Below, one piece after another: positions 45,601 to 56,800 of a DNA stretch of 64,000 nt; the stretch's first letter is position 1; each line of letters starts with the position of its first letter. The DNA comes from Anaerococcus vaginimassiliensis. GTDB taxonomy: Bacteria; Bacillota; Clostridia; Tissierellales; Peptoniphilaceae. The translations under genes were made by a program, and so were the position numbers. Location of the stretch: assembly GCF_900626155.1 (NCBI RefSeq), contig NZ_LR130844.1, forward strand, positions 1,143,109 through 1,207,108, given 5' to 3'. The notes beneath the pieces are model-generated. The model worked only from the letters and a program-made list of their open reading frames with translations. It did no database searches and was not told the DNA's origin.

Positions 45601-46323
45601 ATGAAAATTATTATATCACCAGCAAAAAGATTCAAACATTTTGATAACATAGAAACAAGTTCTATATTATTTCCAGAAAAAACAGAACAATTAGTTAAGA
45701 AAATTAGAAAACTATCTATGAATGAGATAGGAAATTTAAATAAAACAAATGATAAGTTGACTGAAAAGGCGTATTTTGATTATCAAGAATTCGATTTTAA
45801 TGATATGCCTAATCCAGCACTTTTTTCCTATGATGGACTCGTATTTAAACAATTTGACATGGGAGATTTTGAGGATAAAGATTATCTAAACAATCACGTT
45901 TATATTATCTCTGCTTTATATGGCGCACTAAAACCATTTACAGGAATAAGGGACTATAGACTTTATTTTGACAATGACATGATAGATTTATACAAGTTCT
46001 GGGCAGATGATATTTATAAAGAAGTTTTTAGGGATAATGATTTGGTAATAAATCTTGCTAGTAAAGAATATGCCAAAACTATAAAACCTTATCTTAAAGA
46101 AAATGATAAATTCATCACAATAGACTTTAAGGATGAGAAAAATGGCAAACTAAGGTCAGTTGTCGCTTGGACCAAACAGATGCGAGGAAAAATGCTTAGA
46201 GAAATAATTATAAATAAAATTACTGATTTAGAAGAAATTAAGAAAATTGAAATAGATGGATACAAATTCGAACCTTTTAACTCAACTGAAGATAATTTGG
46301 TATTTGTTAGGAGAGAAATTTGA
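45601..46323 (+). CDS. yaaA: Peroxide-stress protein YaaA
   Basis: Soluble protein of 240 residues in the YaaA/DUF328 family, which binds DNA and limits damage from peroxide and free iron in E. coli. Matching motifs are KIIISPAKRF at the start, PALFSYDGLVFKQFD near 71-85, ISALYGALKPFTGIRDYRL near 103-121, and RGKMLREIIINK near 199-210. AGGAAGG precedes the ATG. It starts the run of DNA-repair genes and overlaps sbcD by four bases. Confidence 0.88.
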   Translation: MKIIISPAKRFKHFDNIETSSILFPEKTEQLVKKIRKLSMNEIGNLNKTNDKLTEKAYFDYQEFDFNDMPNPALFSYDGLVFKQFDMGDFEDKDYLNNHVYIISALYGALKPFTGIRDYRLYFDNDMIDLYKFWADDIYKEVFRDNDLVINLASKEYAKTIKPYLKENDKFITIDFKDEKNGKLRSVVAWTKQMRGKMLREIIINKITDLEEIKKIEIDGYKFEPFNSTEDNLVFVRREI

Positions 46324-47438
46324 GATTATTACACTTATCAGACCTTCATATAGGAAAAAGTATTGGTAACTATTCTCTAATTGAAGATCAAAGATATGCC
46401 TTAGAAGATATAGTTAAAATAGTAGAAAAGAAAGATATAGATGTAGTTCTCATAGCTGGGGATATTTTTGATACAAGTATCCCTAGTTCAGATGCCTTGA
46501 GTTTATATTCGGATTTTTTGGATGAGCTTATTTTTAGGCTAGATAAAAAAGTTCTAGCAATTGCTGGCAACCACGATTCTTCCAAGAGACTTGATATTAA
46601 CAAGAACTTCTACAGGTCTAATAATTATTTTCTAGTAAGTGAGCTTGAAAGAGAACCAATCGTTCTTGAAGATGAATATGGAAAGATTAACTTTTATCTG
46701 ATACCTTTTATTTCCCTTGCAAAAGCTAAGGCAGAAATTGATAGCGAGATAGAGAATTTTACAGATCTTTACAGACATATACTAAATGATATTTCCTATG
46801 AAGATAGAAATGTATTAGTTAGTCATTGTTACGCATCTAATATGGGAATTTACGATGAGGAAATTTATGATGATGGGCAAAAGCCACTTACAATTGGTGG
46901 AAGTGATGCAATGGATGCAAATTTATTTATGGAATTTGACTATGTAGCTTTGGGACACCTCCATAGATCACATTTCGTGATCGATCCAAAGATTAGATAT
47001 TCTGGAACCTTTATGAAATATTCCTTTGATGAAGTATTAGGAGAAAAAAGCGTAACTATAATTGATTTGACTAAGGATATTGACATAGAAAAAATTCCTA
47101 TAAAAAACTTGAGAGACTTTGAAGTTAGAAGAGGAAAATTTGAAGATATTCTAAAAAGTGAGGCAAGCGATAATTATATCAAGTTTATCTTAGAGGATGA
47201 TTACACGATTGAAAATGCTATGGCAAAATTAAAGTCTAAATTTCCCCTAGCGGTTTCTATTAGCTATGCTAATAAGGCAGTCTTTAGTAGGGAAGATACC
47301 TTAGATATTGATATAGAAAATAAAGATGCTGTTGAACTTTTTACAGATTTTTACAAATTTAAAATGGATGAAGATATGACAAATGACGAAATTGAAACCC
47401 TAAAGAGGATAATTGTATGCGACCAAAAAGACTTATAA
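46320..47438 (+). CDS. sbcD: Exonuclease subunit SbcD
   Basis: Mre11-type nuclease of 372 residues that opens hairpins and removes protein-blocked ends with SbcC. Metal motifs are LSDLHIGKS, AGDIFDTSIP, AGNHDSSKR, SHCY and LGHLHRSH. The family start RLLHLSDLH requires the TTG at 46320, which overlaps the yaaA stop as TTGA and has AGGAGAG about seven bases upstream. sbcC begins inside its end. Confidence 0.94.
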   Translation: MRLLHLSDLHIGKSIGNYSLIEDQRYALEDIVKIVEKKDIDVVLIAGDIFDTSIPSSDALSLYSDFLDELIFRLDKKVLAIAGNHDSSKRLDINKNFYRSNNYFLVSELEREPIVLEDEYGKINFYLIPFISLAKAKAEIDSEIENFTDLYRHILNDISYEDRNVLVSHCYASNMGIYDEEIYDDGQKPLTIGGSDAMDANLFMEFDYVALGHLHRSHFVIDPKIRYSGTFMKYSFDEVLGEKSVTIIDLTKDIDIEKIPIKNLRDFEVRRGKFEDILKSEASDNYIKFILEDDYTIENAMAKLKSKFPLAVSISYANKAVFSREDTLDIDIENKDAVELFTDFYKFKMDEDMTNDEIETLKRIIVCDQKDL

Positions 47439-50400
47439 TGAGGGGATTTATCACCTACAAGGACAAGGTTGATATAGACTTTTCAAAATTATATGACAAA
47501 AAAATATTCTTAGTCTCTGGAGATACGGGATCAGGCAAAACAAGTATATTTGATGCTATAAGTTTCGCTCTTTATGGGAAAGTAGCAAGAAATATCACAA
47601 GCGATAGGTTAAGGTGTGATTTCTTGTCAGAAGATGATCCTTATACTTTTGTAAGCTTAGAATTTGAGGTTAAGGATAAAACTTATCTGATAGAAAGAAT
47701 ACCAAGACAAGTAGCTAAGAAAACTAAAAAAGCTCAAAATATTGGAAATTCAGTGAGCTTTTTTGAAATAATTGATGGAGAGAAGAAATTTATATCTGAC
47801 AAGCAAGGAGAAACTGATCTTGCTGTAAAAAAAATAATAGGATTAGATGACAAACAATTTTCAAAAGTTATGCTCTTAGCCCAAGGACAATTTCAAGAGT
47901 TTCTCTCAGCAAAATCATCTGATAAAGCTGCTCTTTTGGGAGATATATTTAAAACATACGAATATAAAGATATTCAAGATAGATTAAAGGAAGCATCTAG
48001 AGATTATTTAACTAAGATGGACTACATAGATAGGGAGCTTTCTAATACCATAGATTATAGTGATGAGGTTAAAAAACTTGTAGATAAAGACAATATCTTA
48101 ACTCATGAATTCGATTTGATTATAGAAGATATAGACCAAGGGAAAAATAAGCTCGACAACAATTATGAAAAAATTCTATCTAGTGAAGAAAAATTAGATA
48201 ATAGTCTAAAAGAACTATATCAAAACCTAGAGGAGACTAGAAGCTTCAATGAAGGAGTTAAAAAATACAAAAATCTAGAAAAAGAATTAAACTTATATAT
48301 TAATGAAGAAGATAAAAATAAAAAGCTACTAAGAGAAATAAGAAAAGGAGAGCTTGCCCAAAATATTCTTGTATATGAGAAAAGGTATAAGCAGGCAGTT
48401 TTAGATAAAAATAACTTATTAGAGAGCTTAGAACAAGATGAGATTCGCAAAAGTAAAGAGAAAAATAGGCTAGCTGATTTAGAAAAATCATATAATAATC
48501 TTGATACGGACAAGAAGATCCTTGATGAGGTCAAAATTTCTTATGAAAATACAAAAAAGACCTTGATTGAGTTAGAAACTTTTGAGTCCTACAAGAATTC
48601 GTATCAAAGTTTAGATACAGATAGAAAAACTCTAGAAGGCTTACTAAATAAAAAAGAAATTTTAGAAGATAAACAGAAAAATAATAGAAAAATCTTTGAT
48701 TTAGCTAATGAAATGTTAAGAGAAATCAGCGAAAAAGGAACTCTAATTAGTAAAAATCTCGAAATTCTCTTAGAAAACACTAGAAAATTAGAAAACGATT
48801 ATAAAAAAATATCAGAAATAGATGAATTTAATAAAGAAATTAATAATCTAGAAGAGGATAAAAAGCAAGAAGAAGCTATAGAGAAAAAAGCCTTAGAAAA
48901 TGACGAGCTTAATACTATTAACAAAATGATAGATAAATTAAATGAAGATAAAGTTTGTCCTGTTTGTAAAACTATCCACAAAAATCCATTGGAAAAATAC
49001 GATGTAGATTCTTATGACCTAGGAGAAATTAGAAAAAAACTTGCAAATATTAACCAAGCTCTAGCCTTGAGAAAATCTCAAATTGAAAAGATAAGAAAAG
49101 AGATATCATCAGATGAGAAACTTGCTGATATTAAAATTCTCCTAGATAAAAACTATGCAAATAAAAAAGACCTTGAGGAAAAATTAATAGACTTAAGAGA
49201 AAAATACAAATCCAAGGCTAAAGATATAAAATCATACAAGAAGATAATAGAAGAAACAAACATAGAAATAGAAGAAAATACACTTAAAATCAAAAATATA
49301 GAAGAAAAACTAGAAGATTCCAAGGAAAATGAAATCAAATATTTAAGCCTAAAGGATAAAATGGAAGGTTTAAATAAAGATGATTTAGAATATAGTAAAC
49401 AAAAACTAAAAGAAAAAATAGACAAATTAAGTAAAAACATTGATTCAATAACCAAGTCCTACCAAGACCTAGAACTAAAACTAAGAGAGCTTGATTCAAA
49501 TATTAAAAATAAAAAGTTATCTATAAAAGATCTTGACCAAAAATCAGAACTTTATCTAAAAGAATTTGAAGAAATTCTCTATAAAAACTTTGAAGATAGA
49601 AAAACTTACGAGATTTTATTAATATCTTATGAGGAAAATAAAGAGGAAAAAGATGGACTTGAGGAATTCTTTAGAAAAATGGATAGGTTAAAAACAAGTT
49701 TAGAAAATTATGCTAGCTATAAAAATGAAGATGAGAAAGATCTTTTATTAGTAAATAAAAAGATCGAAGAAAAAGCCAACGACAAAGCTATCCTATCAGA
49801 TAAAAAAGCAGAAGTTTTCTCGGAAATTACCATATTTACTAAAGTTTTGGGAAAAATAACGAATCTTAAAGATGAATATGATAGAAGTTTAAAATCAGCA
49901 GAAACTTTAGCAAAACTCTCAAAGCTAGCCGACGGAAGCTTTGGCAAAGTTTCTGGCAGAGAAAAAATTGATTTTGAGACCTTTGTACTAACATTTTATT
50001 TCGACAAGGTTCTAAGACTTGCCAACATCAGATTATTAGATATGACCGATAACCAATTTTCTATGGTAAGAAATTCAGATGCGACAGATCTAAGGAGTAA
50101 GGCAGGCCTTGACATAGAAATCCTAGATGCAAATACAGGTAAGCTTAGGCCAGTTGCAACTTTGTCTGGAGGAGAAAGCTTTTTGGCAAGTTTATCTCTT
50201 GCCTTGGGCCTTTCAGATGAGATTAGTATGGAAAATGGTGGCATAAAGATTGACACTTTGTTTATAGATGAAGGATTTGGAACTTTATCTAAAGATTATT
50301 TGACTAATGCAATCACCGCAATAGAAAAACTTGCCTACGAAGATAAATTTATAGGATTAATTTCTCATGTGGATGAGTTAAAAGAGGCTATAGATTCAAA

Positions 50401-50455
50401 GATTAAGGTAACATATGAGCCAAACCTTGGATCTTATGTGGAGGTAATCTCATGA
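47417..50455 (+). CDS. sbcC: Exonuclease subunit SbcC
   Basis: Rad50-type ATPase of 1012 residues. Walker A is SGDTGSGKTSIFD near 34-46, and the Q-loop region LLAQGQFQEFL follows near 153-163. Two long coiled-coil arms rich in Lys, Glu and Leu flank the zinc hook CPVC at 514-517. The C-terminal half has the signature TLSGGESFLASLSLALGLSD and Walker B TLFIDEGFGTLS. It forms the SbcCD complex with the upstream gene, whose end it overlaps by 22 bases. addB starts on its stop codon (ATGA). Confidence 0.95.
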   Translation: MRPKRLIMRGFITYKDKVDIDFSKLYDKKIFLVSGDTGSGKTSIFDAISFALYGKVARNITSDRLRCDFLSEDDPYTFVSLEFEVKDKTYLIERIPRQVAKKTKKAQNIGNSVSFFEIIDGEKKFISDKQGETDLAVKKIIGLDDKQFSKVMLLAQGQFQEFLSAKSSDKAALLGDIFKTYEYKDIQDRLKEASRDYLTKMDYIDRELSNTIDYSDEVKKLVDKDNILTHEFDLIIEDIDQGKNKLDNNYEKILSSEEKLDNSLKELYQNLEETRSFNEGVKKYKNLEKELNLYINEEDKNKKLLREIRKGELAQNILVYEKRYKQAVLDKNNLLESLEQDEIRKSKEKNRLADLEKSYNNLDTDKKILDEVKISYENTKKTLIELETFESYKNSYQSLDTDRKTLEGLLNKKEILEDKQKNNRKIFDLANEMLREISEKGTLISKNLEILLENTRKLENDYKKISEIDEFNKEINNLEEDKKQEEAIEKKALENDELNTINKMIDKLNEDKVCPVCKTIHKNPLEKYDVDSYDLGEIRKKLANINQALALRKSQIEKIRKEISSDEKLADIKILLDKNYANKKDLEEKLIDLREKYKSKAKDIKSYKKIIEETNIEIEENTLKIKNIEEKLEDSKENEIKYLSLKDKMEGLNKDDLEYSKQKLKEKIDKLSKNIDSITKSYQDLELKLRELDSNIKNKKLSIKDLDQKSELYLKEFEEILYKNFEDRKTYEILLISYEENKEEKDGLEEFFRKMDRLKTSLENYASYKNEDEKDLLLVNKKIEEKANDKAILSDKKAEVFSEITIFTKVLGKITNLKDEYDRSLKSAETLAKLSKLADGSFGKVSGREKIDFETFVLTFYFDKVLRLANIRLLDMTDNQFSMVRNSDATDLRSKAGLDIEILDANTGKLRPVATLSGGESFLASLSLALGLSDEISMENGGIKIDTLFIDEGFGTLSKDYLTNAITAIEKLAYEDKFIGLISHVDELKEAIDSKIKVTYEPNLGSYVEVIS

Positions 50456-53400
50456 TAAATACAATTATTTCGAAATTTCCCAAGGATAGTTCGATTTATA
50501 TTTACAAAAAGATAGAAGAAGATTTAAAGCAAGGGAAAAAAGCTATACTTTTGGTACCCGAACAGTATACCCTAGAGACAGATATCAATTTTATGAAAAA
50601 TATATCATATAAATCTGTAATGGATGCCAAAATTTTAAGTTTTTCATCCCTAAAAAGCTTTATCACAGATAAAATCGGAGAAAGTGACAAGCAATTTTTG
50701 AGCAAAAGTGCCAAACTACTTTTGATTACGAATATCCTCCAGGATAAAAATGATGATTTGACTTTATTTAAAAATAATTACAACAATATTGATTTTGTAA
50801 ATAATATTTCTGCCCTCATATCAAGCATAAAAGATAATAATTTCGATGAAGATTTCTTTAAAGATGTTGAAGGATCTGATGATCCTGTCACCAAAATCAA
50901 GTTTAAAGAGATAAAGATGATCTATGATGAGTATGAGAAAGAAATATCTGATAAATTCATTGATTCTGAGGATAATTTGTCATATATAATTGAAAAACTT
51001 CCTGAGTGTGATTTTTTAGATGGGGTCAATTTTTATTTTGATAAATTTGATAGCTTGTCAGAACTAAAGCTTTCCTTTGTCGATGCTCTCCTAAAGAGGG
51101 GAAATCAAGTGAGTATTTCGTTAAATATGGACAAGACATATCTGTATGATAGGAGGCTAAATGATTTAGAAATATTTGATTCTTCTATAAGTCTTTATCA
51201 TAAATTAAGAGAGCTTGACCAAACGAAAGATCTTGTTTTAAACGATACGAAAAATCTCGATGACTTATCCCATCTTGTAGATAACTTTGAAAGATATAAT
51301 TATAAAAAATATAATAAAGCACCAGCTCATATTCGTTTTATAGAAAATACTTCTACTAAAACTGAGGTAGAAACATGTGCTCAGCTAATTAATTATATGG
51401 TAAAAAAAGAAGGATATAGGTATAGGGATATAGGAATTTATATATCAGATGAAGATGAGTATAAAAATGAAATAGAAAAAGTCTTTAATAGATATGACCT
51501 TCCTATTTTTATGGATTCAGGTAGGAAACTATCTGACAATCACATAGTTAAAACTTTTTTAGCTATTTTAAGATTAGCAATATATAATTTTTCCCAAGAC
51601 GATTTAAACTATTTTCTAAGGTCTGGTCTTTTTAGCTTTGCGGAAGATTTTGATAAAAAAATAATAGTTTTCCAAAACTTTATCAGAAATAGGAAGATTA
51701 AGGGAAAGATGTTTATAGATGATAAATACTTTATTCTTGACAAGGAATTTTACGAAAATCTCTACGAAAATGATCCCAAAAGAGAAGAAAAACTTACTGA
51801 AAAGATATTAGAGTATGAAATAGTTAATGAATTAAGAGAAAGAATATTAAAATTAATTAGTCCAATTCTAAGTTTAAATGACGAGAAAACTATAACAATC
51901 GCAAAAGCAATATTTGATGTGCTAAATGACGAAGACATAAGAATTGGTATAAATAAATACCAACAAATATTAAAATCTACAGGAAAACTTGATGATTTTA
52001 AGGAAAATGATCAGGTTTGGGATAAATTTGTTGAAATCCTCGAAGATTTGGTAGCTCTTATGGGAGAAAGAAAATCCAGTTTTAAAAAAATATATGGTTT
52101 AATCGAGGCTACCTGTAGAGATATAAATGTAGGCATTATTCCGCCAAGCAAAGACCACATTATAGTTACAAGTTTTTCTAGGGCAAGGATTTCTGATAGA
52201 GGAATAAACTTTGCTCTCGGTTTAAACGATGTATTTTTCCCAAGTGGATTTTCTGCTGATATGATTGTAGGGAAAAATGAGAAGGATAAGCTAAAAGATT
52301 TGAACCTAGACTTGAAAGCGCTGGACGAAGACTTGGATGAGAGAGAGAAACTAAATCTTTATAGGCTAATAACAATCTCAGATAGGATATTCTTCTCATA
52401 TTCTCTTTCTAATAGAAAATCAGAAGCCATCAACAAGTCTGTAGTTTTAAATTCTATCATGAATATATTTAGAGACGAAGAAGGAAAGTTATTCCAAGAA
52501 TCAATGATATATGGAAATGATCTAAATCTTTCTATAGAAAAATATTCCTTTGAAAAAATTGGAAAATATGCTCTGGAAAATATAAGAAAGATAAAGAAAA
52601 ACGAAAAGATAGATCCTGATGCTTATGATATTTCTAAAGCTTTTATTAAATATTTAAAAGATAATGATGATTTTGTCCTCATAAAAAAGGGCTTAACTTA
52701 TACTAATGACAAGGAAAATCTATCCAAAGATTTAAGCAGTAAACTTTACAAGAAGAATCATTTTAATGTAAGCGAGATAGAAAGATATTCTAGGTGTCCT
52801 TACCAATATTTTGTAAACTACGGACTAAGACCAAATATCGAGGATTCATACGATGTAGACCACCTAGAAGTAGGAAATATCGTCCACAAATTATTGGAAG
52901 ATATATCGAAAGTATTAAAAGATACAGATATAGAAACAATAGACCCAAAAAACTTAGAGGAAATATTGATAAAAAACTTTAGGCTCGCTAATGAGAAAAA
53001 CCTAGATCAAACACGAAGGGTCGATCCACGAAATAAATTTATCTTAAATAACATCTTGAAATCTGGAAAGAGAAATACTGATAAACTTATAGATCAGGTG
53101 AAAAAGGGTGACTTTGAAGTATACGCAGTAGAAAAAGACTTTGGATATAAAAGTGAGGAAAGCCTACCGAAAGTTTATATAGACGGAGAAAATTACCTAA
53201 GAGGAAGGATAGATAGGATTGATAAATCAGATGATTTTGTAAGAATCATAGATTATAAAACTGGGAATAAAGAATTTAAAATAGTCAATCTCTTAAATGG
53301 ATTAGACCTTCAGTTACTGGTTTATATGATGGCAGCATCCTTAAATGACAAGGAAATCATGGTTCCAATTGGATCTTTCTATATGCCTTTGGCAGATGAG

Positions 53401-53820
53401 ATTACTACCTTAAAAGAAGGATATTCAAAAGAGGCAATAGAATCATCTAATCTTGATAAGTTTAGGATAAACGGGCTGATCATAAAAATAAATGAAGAAA
53501 TCTTTAAATTAATAGATAAAGATAGTGATAGCCTAAAAGATTCATCTATTATAGATATGAAAAAATCTGACATCCTAGATCCAAACCAAGCAGAAAAATT
53601 GCAAGAATTTGCCAAAAATCTCGTAGCAAAATATATAAGAAATATCAAAGATGGAGATATAAGACTGAATCCTTTAAGCTACAGCAAAGATAAGAATGAA
53701 TGCCAGTGGTGTGATTACAAGGGAATATGCAAGTTCGATCCAACAATTGACCAGCTGAGATTTAGACAGTTCGATGATAACTTGAGTCTAAAAGATTTGG
53801 GAGGTGAAAGAGATGTCTAA
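50452..53820 (+). CDS. addB: ATP-dependent nuclease subunit AddB/RexB
   Basis: 1122-residue subunit of the AddAB helicase-nuclease that processes double-strand breaks for RecA. The iron-sulfur cluster cysteines are in place: Cys782 (YSRCPYQYF), Cys1084, Cys1087 and Cys1093 (CQWCDYKGIC). The nuclease motif is RIIDYKTGNK. The N-terminus, where B. subtilis AddB has a GRSGSGKT loop, reads FPKDSSIYIYKKI, so no Walker A is visible; this is closer to the RexB type. It overlaps sbcC by four bases. Confidence 0.92.
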   Translation: MINTIISKFPKDSSIYIYKKIEEDLKQGKKAILLVPEQYTLETDINFMKNISYKSVMDAKILSFSSLKSFITDKIGESDKQFLSKSAKLLLITNILQDKNDDLTLFKNNYNNIDFVNNISALISSIKDNNFDEDFFKDVEGSDDPVTKIKFKEIKMIYDEYEKEISDKFIDSEDNLSYIIEKLPECDFLDGVNFYFDKFDSLSELKLSFVDALLKRGNQVSISLNMDKTYLYDRRLNDLEIFDSSISLYHKLRELDQTKDLVLNDTKNLDDLSHLVDNFERYNYKKYNKAPAHIRFIENTSTKTEVETCAQLINYMVKKEGYRYRDIGIYISDEDEYKNEIEKVFNRYDLPIFMDSGRKLSDNHIVKTFLAILRLAIYNFSQDDLNYFLRSGLFSFAEDFDKKIIVFQNFIRNRKIKGKMFIDDKYFILDKEFYENLYENDPKREEKLTEKILEYEIVNELRERILKLISPILSLNDEKTITIAKAIFDVLNDEDIRIGINKYQQILKSTGKLDDFKENDQVWDKFVEILEDLVALMGERKSSFKKIYGLIEATCRDINVGIIPPSKDHIIVTSFSRARISDRGINFALGLNDVFFPSGFSADMIVGKNEKDKLKDLNLDLKALDEDLDEREKLNLYRLITISDRIFFSYSLSNRKSEAINKSVVLNSIMNIFRDEEGKLFQESMIYGNDLNLSIEKYSFEKIGKYALENIRKIKKNEKIDPDAYDISKAFIKYLKDNDDFVLIKKGLTYTNDKENLSKDLSSKLYKKNHFNVSEIERYSRCPYQYFVNYGLRPNIEDSYDVDHLEVGNIVHKLLEDISKVLKDTDIETIDPKNLEEILIKNFRLANEKNLDQTRRVDPRNKFILNNILKSGKRNTDKLIDQVKKGDFEVYAVEKDFGYKSEESLPKVYIDGENYLRGRIDRIDKSDDFVRIIDYKTGNKEFKIVNLLNGLDLQLLVYMMAASLNDKEIMVPIGSFYMPLADEITTLKEGYSKEAIESSNLDKFRINGLIIKINEEIFKLIDKDSDSLKDSSIIDMKKSDILDPNQAEKLQEFAKNLVAKYIRNIKDGDIRLNPLSYSKDKNECQWCDYKGICKFDPTIDQLRFRQFDDNLSLKDLGGERDV

Positions 53821-56800
53821 GATGGAATTTACTGATAAACAGAAAGAAGCCATAGCTACTAGAAACAAAAATATAATAGTATCAGCTGCTGCAGGATCAG
53901 GTAAGACAAGCGTCTTGGTTACAAGAATTATTAGACTTGTTATAGATGATAAAAAAGACATATCCAAATTTATCATTGTAACCTTTACCAACAAGGCGTC
54001 AGTAGAAATGAAAGATAGGATTAGGGCAGCTCTTGAGGAAGAACTAGGAAAAGATGGAGCAGATTATAGCTTCATAAAAGAGCAGATTAAAAACTTAAAA
54101 TACGCACAGATTAAGACCCTCCATTCTTTTTGTGCAGATATGCTTAGGGAAAATTTCTATTATTTCGATAATCTCTCACCAAGTTTTAAGGTTATATCAG
54201 ACAATACATCTACAATTCTTATGGCAGAGGCCATGGACGATGTATTTAGTAGAGCTTATGAAAAAATGGATACTAGCTTTGAGAATTTCCTTAAAAACTT
54301 CTCAGAAAATAAAAATGATGACAAGGCTAAGGATATCATATATAAGACCTATGATAAAATAATGTCTCAAGTTAGACCTATCATATGGCTAGACAAAATG
54401 TGTGAGGATCAATTTAGTTTAGATGATTTCAAAAAAGAAGTGAAAAAAACTCTAAGTGAGATTTTAAAGGTTGCTATATACAATTACCAATATACTTTGG
54501 ATATGGACATGAGAGATAAACATCAAGAATTAATTTTTGATGACTTCTCTAAAATTAATGATTTGGACCTATTAATAGATAAAGATTGGGACAGATTTAT
54601 AAAAAACATCCAAAAAATATCCTTTGGCGCGATTAGAAAAAGCAAAAAAGATAATGTCGATGATTATGACTTTATAAAAAATACCAGAGATAATTACAAA
54701 AATAGCCTCAAAGAGATGAGTAAGTTCGTGAAAAATACTGATAGTGAAACTATTGAGATTTTTGTCAAAAAAGAAATTGAGATTCTATCAGAAATAAACA
54801 CACTGGTAAAAGATTTTATGACTAGCTACCAAGTCTTAAAGGAAGAAAAGTCTTACCTAGATTTTTCAGATATGGAGCATAAATTTATTGATCTGATCGA
54901 TATAGACGAAGCACGTGAGAAACTAAGATCTAGCTTTGATTATATATTTTTTGATGAGTATCAAGATTCTAACGAGATACAAAACTATATAATTGAGGCT
55001 ATCAAAGGCGAAGATAACCTATTTTTTGTAGGAGATGTGAAACAATCCATATATGGATTTAGAAGGGCAGAACCAAGGCTTTTCTTAGAAAAGTTAGAAA
55101 CTTATGATGAAAGCAATAATTCTCTAAGAATCAATTTAAACAAAAATTTCAGGTCTGAAAAGGACATACTAGATTTTGATAACTTTATTTTTGATAGACT
55201 GATGACTAAGGAAAGTTCAGACATAGATTATAAAAATGGAGGTCACAGGCTAAATCCTGCCAAAGATACTAAGACAGAAAATAAAAAAGTCCATGTAAAT
55301 GTAATTGATCAAGATATAGCAGAGGAAGACTACCTAGTAGAGCTTATAGAAGAGATTGTAAGTGATGGATATGATTACAAGGATATAGCTATTTTATTAA
55401 GGTCAGGAACAAAATCATATCTCTATGAAGAAGCCTTCAAGAAAGCTGAAATTCCATTTTTTAATGATATAAGCAAGGTTTCATTTGGAGCTGTTGAAGT
55501 TAGCTTTTTTATTAATATGCTAAAATATCTGGTAAATCCCAAGGACGATTTGACTCTACTTTCAATCCTAAGATCTGAGATTTTTAACTTTAGTGAAGAA
55601 GATTTGGTTAAGATAAGACTTGCTAGTGATAGTTATTCTTTTGTAAAGGCCTTTGAAAGTTATGATAATGATGATGAGCTAGTAGCTAAGATTAATGATT
55701 TCAATACCATATTTACAGATCTTTCCTATATTTCATCTTTAGTTAATCTATATGAATTTGGTAATTACTTATTTGAAAAAACTGGATTTTACAAGTTTCT
55801 TCTGGCAAGAGACAGGGCAGAAGAGAGAATAGCAAATGTTGAAGGATTTATAGACTTGATGGATGATTACGATAGGTCTAACGACAACGGTCTTTATGGA
55901 TTTATATCATATGTCGATAAGCTAAGTAAGTACAGGTCTGATGATATGAAGACAAGTAGAGATTTATCAGAAAATGAAAATCTAGTTAGGATAATGACAA
56001 TCCATAAGTCAAAGGGTCTAGAATTTCCTGTAGTTATCCTTGCCGAAGCAAGCAAGAGATTTAGTAATCAAGACTTAAAACAAGCTATAGTTTTTGATGA
56101 TGAATTAGGTATTGGTATCAACTTATCTGACTATGATAACAAATTGAGATTTCCATCAATCAAGAAAAATCTTATTCTCGATAGGATTACGGAAAATAAC
56201 AAAAAGGAAGAGATGAGAGTCCTCTATGTTGCAATGACAAGAGCTGAGGAGAGATTGTATATAACAGGTAATAGAAATCTAAAAACAATTAATAAGCTTG
56301 ACCTAAGAAGAGATTTTCTAAAAATGAGCAATTATCTAGATTGGATTTTGGCAATATTATCAACTGATAAAGTGAGTGAAGACCTATTCGACAATTATGA
56401 AACTGACTTGTTGGGAGATTTTGCTGAAATAAATATAATTACAGAAGCAAGTCCAATAGATAAGTACGAAAATACAGATATTAACGAGTTTTTAGAAGAT
56501 GATTATGTAAACTTTGAAGTATATATAAAATTTAAGGAGATTTTTGATAAAACCTACCCTTATACGGAAGATACAAATGAATCTATCAAAAAATCTGTCA
56601 CTGAAATAAGCAAGGACTTTGACCCATCCGTGGACGGATATAGCCTACCTACTTATGAGAGTGACTTGATAGCAACAGATTTTAAAAAGCCTAATTTTAT
56701 TGAAGATGTCAAAGTCTATAAGCCAGTGGATAAGGGAACTATAATTCATAAAGCCTTTCAGGCCTTGGAATTTAAAGATTACGATGAAAATGAAATATCA

